In this document: one piece after another, positions 55,232 to 64,000 of the stretch
How the letters are laid out: every line of letters begins with the position of its first letter
Numbering within the stretch: position 1 is the stretch's first letter
Made by a program: the position numbers and the translations under genes
Notes under the pieces: generated by a model
What the model saw: the letters and a program-made list of their open reading frames with translations, nothing else
Databases searched by the model: none
What the model was told of the DNA's origin: nothing
Origin: Calliphora vicina
Taxonomy: Eukaryota > Arthropoda > Insecta > Diptera > Calliphoridae
Direction: 5' to 3'
DNA length: 64,000 bases
Assembly: GCF_958450345.1 (NCBI RefSeq)
Contig: NC_088782.1
Location: 62,090,501 to 62,154,500, forward strand

Positions 55232-57069
55232 GCACATGATAATGTCATTGGAGGCAAGAATTTACCATAAACGTTTATAAATAACGAGTTAAGTAATCAA
55301 ATACTTGGATATCAGTCAAATAACTAGATACATGTTCGGACTTTAATATCTCATTGATAAATAACCAGCCACGGACAGCTCAGCGGTTCTGGGTGTTCAG
55401 GGTCTCGGAGGACTTTTTTAATCAGAGTTTAGCAAATCTCTGTGTTGCCAATGATCCCTAAAATTTAGCAGCGAGTGCTTGGGGCCTCAAATCCTCCGGC
55501 ATGGAGTCCTAAATTTGGCAGTCCTGCTACCATACTGAGGTATTATGAACCGGTCTCTGGCTTATGTGAATTCTAAACGATTAGTAAATCTTCCTCAAAA
55601 TAAAATTACATACTAATCCACTCATTGTTGACGACCATAGGCTCAATCTAGAAATACTAGAAATAAGTAAGATACTATGGTGTGGAGTCGAAGAATTCAG
55701 AATCACATAGATCTTAGGAGCTCATCAACGATCGTATGATAGTCTCTCGGTTTTATAGTAATATAAAGAATCTTTAAGCATTATCCAATATCATATAGGC
55801 ATCGAAGATTCCTAGGAAGGCGCTAAAGACACTTTATATGAACTAGCTGCAACTTTAAACAATGTACCTTTGCTAGATGTATTGATCAGAATATTTCAAC
55901 GCATAAATCGGTCCTAATAATAGGGACAATGGCGAACGTTTTGACCGGTTATGTCACGTGTTCAACATTGAAATCCGACGCTAATATTTTACCATAAAGA
56001 CATCCATACATATACTTACATGAAAATCCCAGGATGGAGACTGCAAAAAATTTGATTTTTGTTCCCAAAGTAGGAAACCTCGGGTATGTTCAATTTTTAA
56101 AATGATCCTATTTATTCGTTTGTGTTCCGAATCTCTTCGTCGAGCACTACATAAAACCTCGTCGTAGCTATCAATTATCTCTTATAGCTTAGGAGATGTT
56201 CGCATTTGAAAATTTAATTTTTACATTTTTACCCACCCTACACCAGTTTTTTGGTGACCGCGGTTCCAAATATTCTCCGATTTCATAAAGAAAGAATTGT
56301 TTAAAAATCATGACTGAGTCCAAAGTTACATTAATTTGAATATAAAAAAATAAAAAAGGCGATTTTTCGCAATTTTTTTGGGAAAAAGTACTTTCATTCT
56401 TTTTAAGTTATCTAAAAATTTTTTAAGAGGATGTATAATGAATTTGTTATTTTTGAAAAGCTAACTTAACGCCAAATATTTTAAATTAAAAAAACATTTT
56501 TAATTTTTTATACCGACGGGATCAGGTCCATTCAAAAAATGACTATTTTTTATGTAAAATTCAATTTTAGGGCAAAAATTCTCAAATCGCATACTCGATA
56601 TCAAAATATAGTAACCTATTTTAGATGATCCAATAAGTTCTTAATTATTTTGTAAAGGGTTCCGATAACCCCGCCCCTATTATGGATATTATAGCCTAAA
56701 AACGAAAAAATCCCATTTTTGGGATTTTTCAAGATTTTTATGAGAATTGCGAGATACTTGATAACAAATTTGAAAATTTTATTTTGTTTTTCCATTTTAA
56801 ATAAAAAAATCTACATATCTGTGAAATTTCATTAAAAAATATTCATAAATAAAAATTTTATTTCAATTTGAAAAATTTGTGTCTATGCAAAATTCAATAA
56901 AAAGCATTTTTTGTCATATTTTTCAAAAAAGTATTCCATGAATTTTTTAATTGTCAAAAGTTATATACATTTTTGAAAAGTAGACAAAATCCTCTATCCA
57001 CTGATATATAACATGTCTACCTTATGTTTTTTACGTGTCAAATAAATTAGGGAAAACTTAACAACTCCA
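55232..57069. other. No gene recognised
   Basis: 55232-55990 is less AT-rich than average but shows no exon-like frame. 55990-57069 has the base composition and T/A-run style of the Transib-like family, without a clear alignment. Confidence 0.45.
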
Positions 57070-57205
57070 AAAATAGTAGATTTTTGCAGTTTTTTGGGCG
57101 AAAGGGCGACTTATATATAACAATTTTATGTTTTTCTATAAGGTATCTTTACGGAGAACATTTTAGTATAAAAAACGTGTCCTATTTTTCGAATATGTCG
57201 CCACT
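57070..57205. repeat. Fragment of the Transib-like palindromic family
   Basis: TTTCTATAAGGTATCTTTAC, GGAGAACATTTTAGTATAAA and TTTTTCGAATATGTCGCC match about 61233-61310 and the related block near 2540 (inverted). Short and isolated. Confidence 0.65.
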
Positions 57206-58952
57206 ACGGCCCACAGAGGGATGGCTTCATACATTATTGTATAAAAATTATAAGGAATGGTCGTAGATCATTGAAATTTTGAACCGAGAATTATATGGAG
57301 TAAATTAAAAAAAAAAAAAATTGTATCAAAATTGTCCACGCCCACTGCCCATACAATCCAAATAGATTTTTTCGCATAAAAGTTTTCCTATCCAAGTGAA
57401 AGTCTAGAAACAACTATTATAATATATTAGGACATCACGACAGTATGACTAATAGCACACCATGTGAATACCCCAATTGAGGCATATAAAGGAGGTTGTT
57501 CATATTTTTAAAGCAGATTAGAGAAAATTTGTAATATATTTGAAATTTACATAAAAAATAGGTCTATTTTGAAATTATTTTTCTTGTATAGTACTTCCTT
57601 GTTTGTATTTATTTTCTGTATAACTAAAAATTAATGTAAGTACTTTTTGGAAAAAAAAAAATTGGAAAACATTTTTTTATTTTTTTTTTTTAATTTGACT
57701 TGGTATCGATATTGAAATAATTCTTCTCTCAATCAGGACAGAAAGACATAAAATATATTTATATATGTATTCGGATCGAGAACAAAAATTTCGCATCACC
57801 CCAATTTTGGCCTTGAGGATCCGCCCCACCTTAGTGTTGAAAGTATAAATTCAAAACTTAAACTCACCACCTCCTCTACATTCGTGCGAAATTTTATTAA
57901 AATCGGGTTATCGATTTAGAAGTTACAGAGTTATTTGCCAATTTTTTTTACTTCCCCCACTATGGGGAAATGAAACCACGATATAAGATTCTTTAACCAT
58001 CCTAGGGTGAAGTTTATTGTTAATCTTCTCCATTTGAAAAGATTCATATTTTCTGAATATCTTTCCTTTCGAACAAGCCCCAACATAATCACTTTTGTCA
58101 AGTTTCTTAGAAGACTCAATAAAATTTTAGCATATTTTTTAAAAAAAATATAAAATACGAAAAGAAAAGTTTGTCGTTAAAAACAGGAAGCGCGATTTTA
58201 ATTTTAGACCCATGGTTTCTTGGGAAAATCTTCTTAGAAATTCAATGATTGAACGACTAAAACATATCTTTTTTTCCATTGTAGCCATTATTTTTTACTG
58301 TAGCACAGTGTTTTTAATGAATTAACCATGAAAATCACATGGAAATCCACAACAAAATATACTTTATATTAAATAATGTAAGTGTAAAAAAATAAGCTCT
58401 GCTGAGAATGTTTTAAACCAAAATTATGCCTATACATTAAGAAGGAAGGTTGTGTGAGGAAATGCTTCATAACAGAGGTAGAACCTTCTTTAAATATTGT
58501 AAAAATTAACTCATTTTTTTTTAGCAAACTTTAAAATATATTTACGAATTGGCCTTATTTTTACTCACAGCTCTTTATTCGCATAAATAAAGTATTTGAG
58601 AGTTGTATTTCATTTTGACATGTATAATTTTTGTAATTTCATTTCTAAATTCTATCATTGCATTAAAAAACTTCATGCAACAGCATACCTTTAGCTTCTC
58701 CAACAATCCTAGCATTATTTTATTTAATCGCCCAGTATTCATAAAATATATATTTTACGTACATATGTAGTTACATATTGTATGTTTATACGAGTACATA
58801 AGAAGCAACACCAGCAAAAAAAAACAGCCGCAAAAATAAATAAATAAAAACATTTAAACCACAAACCTTCATTCGTATGTATGCTCAGTGGAATGAATTA
58901 AGTCTGTCATTATCTTTTAGCCAATAGTGTGAGAATTTATATGAATGTACAT
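57206..58952. other. No gene; repeat fragment at 57405-57478
   Basis: AT-rich. The 74-base fragment at 57405 repeats 8147-8224. CCATTGTAGCC and GTAGCACAGTG near 58280-58310 resemble edge words of the foldback at 45232-46185. Confidence 0.45.
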
Positions 58953-58954
58953 TA

Positions 58955-59622
58955 GGGTAAATCTAATTTTGCACTGTTAGGAATGCAGATGCTCATAAAA
59001 TCTAAAATGGTTCTGCATCATCTAAAAACCAAATGCTGAATTTTGGCAAAGGTCAAAGAAGCAATATTAGAAACAAATTAAATGTTGAAAAGAATCGCAG
59101 AACTACGAAAAGTTAACTGTCAACTACGGTCTCTTTTTGATATTTATAATCTATATACTATGGCAAATTATCATGAATAGATTGACGCTTAAACCACGCT
59201 ACCAAATTTTCCAAATTTTCTTTGAAAATCAGTCAACGATTCGCGCAACTTACTGTTTTATCGCAAATTAAACTCAACAAGATCAATGATTTTTTGTTTG
59301 AAAGATGTGGTTTCAGCAAGATGATGCTACGTGTCATATGGTGACCGCAACTATCGATTTATTGAAATCAAAATTTGGCGATAACTTCATTTCGAGAAAT
59401 AGCCTTGTAAATTGGCTTCCAATGTCGTGTGAATGCGATTCGTCAAGAACAGCAGCGGTGGCTACCTTAATCCGTACCTCAAAATCTCAAATAAAATGTG
59501 CAACCTTCAAACATTATCCGATTTATCTCAAATTTCCATCATTTAATTTTTAGGTGATGGAGGACTGTTTAAGTCAAGTTGAAAGCATCGACAATTCAAA
59601 GAGTTCAAAATAAGAGCCACCC
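58955..59622 (+). mobile_element. TA-flanked element with DD41D-type transposase relic
   Basis: It starts GGGTAAATCTAATTTTGCAC and ends AAATAAGAGCCACCC, with TA outside (58953-58954 and 59623-59624). The inverted ends are only a few bases. Inside is a transposase fragment (59305-59553). The end AATAAGAGCCACCCTAA is shared with an isolated terminus near 52070, and the GGGTGG end with the small MITEs at 43969 and 62960. Confidence 0.45.
59305..59553 (+). pseudogene. DD41D (rosa-like) transposase fragment
   Basis: The frame begins MWFQQDDATCH, followed by ATIDLLKSKFGDNFISRN and LVNWLPMSC. These align with the block WFQQDGATCH...IDLL...ISR...VNWPPRSCDLTPLD of the rosa-like branch, in which 41 residues separate the two Asp. 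The first of these (QQD) is kept. The sequence is lost just before the last Asp: after SC the reading continues as unrelated ECDSSRTAAV. Start and end of the gene are absent. Clearly dead. Confidence 0.6.
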
Positions 59623-59879
59623 TATTGTACATGAATTTATGTATGTATTATATAAGTAGGTGTGTCTGCAAGTATAACGTTCAACAATAATATTAAAAGG
59701 TAAATACACATGTACCATATACAATACATTAGGGTAGCCCCAAGAAATGTTTTGGATGTCCCCAGCTAAAACCAAAGTTAAGTTCATTATAATAAACCAT
59801 CTCTCAAAATTTGTGGCCTGAGATCAGTATTTGTTGGATCAAAGGATTTTTTATGATTTTTTTCATATTTTTCGCAAAC

Positions 59880-60540
59880 GAACCTTCGGTTTCAATGTGC
59901 AAGAGATGATTTGTGCGGTTCAGAAGTGGTGATTTTGACTCGGAAGACATTACGTTAATTGGAAAATTATTGGTAGCTACTCAAGCAGCAATTTCAAAAT
60001 CTTTGCAAGCAGCAGGAATCACCCAAAAGCTGGGAAATTGGGTACCATACGAATTGAAGCCGAGAGACCTTGAAAGACGATTTAGCATATCCGAAATGAT
60101 GCCTGAAAGCCATTAAAGAAAATAATTTTTGCACCGAATCATGGATCCAATTCGACAACCCTAAGCCAAATACCCATGGCTCTGTGGCAATTCTCCGTAT
60201 TTGGTTGGAGCAAAAGAATGGTATCTATTATGAATTCCAGAACTCTGACCAGACCATCACAATATGCCTGTTCCGAATGCAACTGATCAGTTTGAAGCGA
60301 GCATTGGCCGAAAATAGACCAGAATAATCGGCCAGATATGAAACCGGAATATTCCATGATCACAATGCTCGGCCAAATATTGCAATACCTATTATTCCGA
60401 CTATTATTTCTTTCGATCGATAAAGAATGCTCTCTCTGTAATACTCTTCACTTTGGAACAGAGTATCCGATATTGGCTTGATTTATTATTGGCCTCAAAA
60501 TACAAGCAGCTCTTTTGAGTCGTAATACAAATGTTGCCAT
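59880..60540 (+). pseudogene. mariner transposase relic (second mariner copy)
   Basis: 59913-60116 encodes RFRSGDFDSED, AAISKSLQAAG and LGNWVPYELKPRDLERRF, the mariner linker region between DNA-binding and catalytic domains, with about 25 residues missing after SED. Farther on, in changing frames, come FEASIG-like sequence, NARPNI (from HDNARPH) and RYWLDL near 60475. The same RYWLD segment occurs in the relic at 19734-20330, so the two copies are of one family. Many frameshifts and stops. Confidence 0.7.
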
Positions 60541-60938
60541 ACACAGAAAAAACTATTTCTTAAACCGTTTCAATTCAAATATTTGTCACATATTGAACTG
60601 GTTTCAATTATTTCATAATTAAATTAATTTGCTCAAAAACAAAATTTCTTGATGTTTTATATTGAGTTTTGAATTTGATAATTTTGACAATTGAATATAC
60701 AATTTTCGTTATTGGTTGAATTTTAAATATAAAAACTATTGAATAAATAATTTTCGTAATTGAAAACACATTTTTGTTATTTTTTGTGTTTCAATTACGA
60801 AAATTATCTATTCAATAATTTTTGTATTTGAAATTCTACCAATAACGAAAATTGTATATTCAATTGTCAAAATAATCAAATTCAATAGAAAATATCAAGA
60901 AATTTTGTTTTTGAGCAAATTGCAATTTTTGTGTTTCT
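60541..60938. mobile_element. Palindromic MITE-like repeat (~400 bp)
   Basis: TTGCTCAAAAACAAAATTTC (about 60630) is matched inverted at about 60896-60920, and AACGAAAATTGTATATTCAA-type blocks are inverted around a centre near 60775. The left end begins ACACAGAAAAAACT; the right end is shorter and runs into the Transib-like family. Confidence 0.7.
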
Positions 60939-60944
60939 CATCCG

Positions 60945-61576
60945 ATGTCAAAGATTTTTAGCGCTCAACCAGATGCGTGTGCGTGGCTTCTAATTTCCGA
61001 GTTATAGGTATTTCAATCCTTGATCCGCTTTTTTAAAAATATAGGTCATTATTTTGGACCAAATGGACTCAAATTTTCTTTATTAGTTTAACAACTAAAT
61101 TATGAATAACATACAAAAGATTTCAGAGCAATATCAATTATGGATCCAAAACTAAACGATTTTCAATTAATAAATCAAAAAATAGTAAATTTTTCCTGTT
61201 TTTTGGTTCTTAAAGAACCTATAACAATTTTATATTTTTCTGCAAGGTATCTTTACGGAGAACATTTTAGTATAAAAAAACTTGTACTATTTTTCGAATA
61301 TGTCGCCCCTACAATCTTCGAAATGTAACCTATTTTTTATTAAAATTTTAAATTTGGTCCACATGTTCTAAAATCCCAAAGCTGAGATCAAAAAACGAAA
61401 AGCAGCTTTAGAAACCTTGATGTGTTCCCTATTTAAACCCAAAGTATTTTCCCAGCCCCAAAGGAAATGTGGACCCTATGGACAAAATTGTAAAAAATAT
61501 TTACATTTTTTAGGATTTGCGGGATTCCCTTTGATCCTTTTACAAGTTTTTTTTTACATTTTCTTATTTAGAATTT
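60945..61576. mobile_element. Transib-like palindromic element, part 1 of a split copy
   Basis: Matches the interior of 1489-3145, e.g. TTCCGAGTTATAGGTATTT, ATTATGGATCCAAAA and the TCCCAAAGCTGAGATCAAAA block (inverted relative to 2440). It is interrupted at about 61576 and resumes at 62280. Confidence 0.7.
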
Positions 61577-62279
61577 AGGTATTTTGAGTTTTTATATAAA
61601 AAATCGATTATTGTTTAGAAATATGAGTGATCACAGATCGAGCTCCTTTTCATGATTAATCGCTTATTGGCCAAGTTATTAGCGATTTTAGATATTTTGA
61701 GTTTTTATATAAAAAACCGATTTTTGTTCAGAAATATGAGTGATCACAGATCGAGCTCCTTTTTATGATTAAACGCTTATTGGCCAAGTTATTATCGATT
61801 TAAGTTATTGTGAGATTTTATATAAGTAATCGAATTTTGGTCTGAAATATGATTGATCACAGATCGATGTATTTTGCAGATGTATTTAATAAGTGGACGT
61901 GGATTAGTGGACGTGGACATTTTTTATTTATGTAAAAACTTTTGCGGACTATGTATGGCGAACATTATAAAAAAATTTGTTAAATCAGTCCAGGCGTCCT
62001 ACGATTTTGGATATATCGGAAAAAAATTGGTGGGGTCAATTTTTCTTTCAGTAAAAACTTTAATTGGATTACTATGAAACTTTAAACAAAAAATTATTAA
62101 AATTGGTACAGCTGTTTTCCGATTTTGGATAAATCGAAAAAAGTGGACGTGGTCAATTTTTCGTTCCGTAAAAACCTAAGTTGAACTTTGACATTTAAAA
62201 AAAAATTGTCTAAAGCGGTCCGGCCGTTCTCAACTGATGCAATTACCAACGAACGACATTTGATTTTTATTTATATAGA
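61577..62279 (+). mobile_element. Inserted element with 113-bp tandem repeats
   Basis: It divides the Transib-like copy. It starts with two and a half tandem units of 113 bases (GAGTGATCACAGATCGAGCT at 61625 and 61738, a variant at 61851), continues with GTGGACGTGGTCAATTTT-type words and ends GGCCGTTCTCAACTGATGCA plus a T/A tail, the same type of end as the ~320-bp repeat. It may be a longer relative of that repeat family. A 74-codon frame here is incidental. Confidence 0.6.
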
Positions 62280-62500
62280 TTTTAATAGGATTGCAAGTAT
62301 GAGGAACAATTTGATCGACATTTGAGGAGTCGCAGAACAAAAGTTAATTTTCGAATTTTTTTACAAATTAATTTTTTGGTATTTTTATAATATTTGGGTT
62401 GAAATATTCTAGAAAACTCCGTCCTTCAAAAAATATTGCATTTTTTCATAATAAAAAATTTGTATAATTTTTTCCATAATTAAAAATCTTTAAAATTTTT
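62280..62500. mobile_element. Transib-like palindromic element, part 2 of the split copy
   Basis: TTAATAGGATTGCAAGTATG, AACAATTTGATC and AAAACTCCGTCCTTCAAAAA match, in inverted orientation, about 1950-2135 of the element at 1489. Confidence 0.7.
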
Positions 62501-62957
62501 AGCAAAAATTACAAAACATGGAATATTCAGATACAGCATTAAAAGCTGTTTTCAAAGACCTTTCACATGGTACTAGTATTTCTTAATATTACTTTGCGAA
62601 ATATATAAACATTTTTGGCGCCAGGACAAAAATTTTGAGAATTGGTCTCATCAAGCAAAATAAACTTTAGTTTTAGTTGGGAACATTGATACCTATTTTT
62701 CCTCCATACAAATGGCGCAACCTTAATGTAAATACATACATACATATCTGTATTTAGAGACAAATTGTGTTGAAAATATATTTTCACTTCATTAAAAGCA
62801 GAAATAAAAAAACTGGAAAAAAAATTAATTTGCAACATCATTTAAGCTTAATTAATATACAGCTTGCAGAATATACATACAAGCAGACAGATGCACACTT
62901 ACATACATTAAATACCGATTGTAATTTATTCGTGAACAACAACTAAGTACAATACAT
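62501..62957. other. No feature seen
   Basis: AT-rich with ACATACATAC microsatellite words. Confidence 0.5.
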
Positions 62958-62959
62958 TA

Positions 62960-63110
62960 GGGTGGATCTATTTGTGTGGAGCCAAAATAAGTAAATATAT
63001 GCTAGATTCATCAGCCAAAGCCTCTGATTGTTGCTGCGGACAATTGAAAATGATTCTCAGTTTGTATTTCTTTACGAGAGAAATCATTAGAACCAATGCC
63101 AAAGCCACCC
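62960..63110. mobile_element. GGGTGG-ended MITE (151 bp), TA-flanked
   Basis: Starts GGGTGGATCTATTTGTGTGG and ends CCAAAGCCACCC, with TA outside. The target reads TACAT-TA-ATGTA, a palindrome, as Tc1/mariner elements often prefer. Confidence 0.6.
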
Positions 63111-63604
63111 TAATGTACACGTAAACGTATGAAGAAAAGGAAAATTCCAATTAACCCTGTAGGAAACTGCTTAATTCTGGTTAAAAGCCAACAAAAGCAT
63201 TAAGCACTTGATAAATTTACTTTAATCTGAGTAAACAACAACTTGCAGATTTAATATTTGAACAATTATTGTTGGTAGCCATGCGTTTGCCAAAAAGAAA
63301 TTTCAATTAATCTTTGTCTACAAAGAGTGATTTTCACAATTAAGCCTAGAGTGATTTCAAGATGTGTTTTTTTTTTTTTTTTGGAGGAATTATATTGGTT
63401 CAGCTGACTGTGTGCAGAAATCTTATTGTCATTATAGCCATTAAGCAGAATAAGTTGTCATTTTGTGGTGAAAGTATTTGAAAAGTTATTTAAAAAATTA
63501 AATAACATTTTGAAGCAAAGTAATTAAATTTAAAGGATTGATATGAATGTGTACATTAGGAAGGAGGTTTCTTCTTTTTTTCTGGATTTCATTTATCAGC
63601 AGAC
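63111..63604. other. No feature seen
   Basis: AT-rich spacer with a poly-T run near 63368-63382. Confidence 0.5.
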
Positions 63605-64000
63605 AATGGGGCAGAATAAAAATGTTTTGGAAATAAATCTGGCATTTCTAAACGGCTGGTCCGATCGGGATACAGTTTGACGTGGGCGTAGCCAGGGAGT
63701 ATTCATGTTTATCTTGAGCCCCTGGAGCGCAACAAATACTCCAGGGGCTGCGCTATGGGGGCTCAAAGTACCTTCGACACGTCATATTTCAAACACGTTA
63801 AATTTTTTTGTTTCCCATCCGATTTTAAATATTTTTTTGCACTTTTTCATACAAAAAAATGTTTCCTGAATTTTCCTAATATCTTATTCAACAAACAGTG
63901 ACTGGTTCTGATTCAGTGATATTAAGAAAATTTATAAAAATTTTTTAGTAGGAAAAAGTGCAATAATTTTGAAGAACGTAAAAGTAGCATATTTTTGAAT
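63605..64000 (+). mobile_element. Transib-like palindromic element, left part, cut by the window edge
   Basis: Begins AGACAATGGGGCAGAATAAA, a variant of the CACAGTGGGGCAGAAT end, then TCTGGCATTTCTAAA and GACGTGGGCGTAGCCAGG, as at 1489. It holds an extra small palindrome, AGCCCCTGGAG...CTCCAGGGGCT (about 63717-63748), absent from the other copy. Confidence 0.75.

Noticed and set aside
1..64000. Host gene exons
   Set aside because: No splice-bounded open frame with a recognised non-transposon domain was found on either strand; the few less AT-rich patches are all inside elements or lack coding signal.

Overview
The window looks like AT-rich, non-coding DNA from a dipteran insect, probably a higher (schizophoran) fly. 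The evidence is the repeat content: Tc1, mariner (DD34D), DD37E and rosa-like DD41D transposase relics, short elements that look like Drosophila DINE-1/Helentron sequences (GTCY microsatellite core and a GC-rich hairpin near the 3' end), piggyBac-, hAT- and Transib-like inverted-repeat elements, foldback (FB-like) elements, a tRNA-derived SINE and a non-LTR retrotransposon. I found no convincing host exon, structural RNA gene or intact open reading frame, so this is probably intergenic or deep intronic sequence. The species cannot be named from the sequence alone.

Layout. 1-7300: relics of a palindromic hAT-type element, a 1.66 kb palindromic element ending in CACAGTG (Transib-like), then a 3.4 kb foldback hAT-type element with an 8-bp target duplication. 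A second hAT-like element is nested in it, and a Transib-like 597-bp element is nested in that. 8250-11530: a dispersed ~320-bp repeat and a ~35-bp tandem array split by a 1.58 kb Tc1 element with IR/DR ends and a frameshifted transposase. 11765-15313: a DINE-1-like element split by a 3.0 kb TA-flanked insertion that carries a foldback element. 17500-21970: head-to-head DINE-1-like copies, DD37E and mariner transposase relics, a TTAA-flanked MITE and a TA-flanked MITE. 22.7-24.1 kb: degenerate tandem repeats. 24.6-28.9 kb: a CCAGCAG-ended element with a SINE inside it, plus several MITEs. 29.9-32.8 kb: nested inverted-repeat elements. 34-39.4 kb: DINE-1-like copies and relics. 39.96-43.57 kb: a second CCAGCAG-ended element with a 2.9 kb LINE inserted in it; the LINE frame is open apart from two in-frame TGA codons. 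44-46.2 kb: small MITEs and foldbacks. 46.5-50.9 kb: a DINE-1-like element split by a 3.9 kb hAT-like insertion that holds a 632-bp element with 39-bp perfect TIRs and a 2.5 kb foldback element built of ~176-bp units. 51-64 kb: further relics, ending in a truncated Transib-like copy.

Nothing here forms an operon or pathway. The main content is a layered record of transposition, readable from interrupted elements and target-site duplications, together with several small inverted-repeat families defined by their ends. All family assignments come from reading motifs by eye; no database search was possible.
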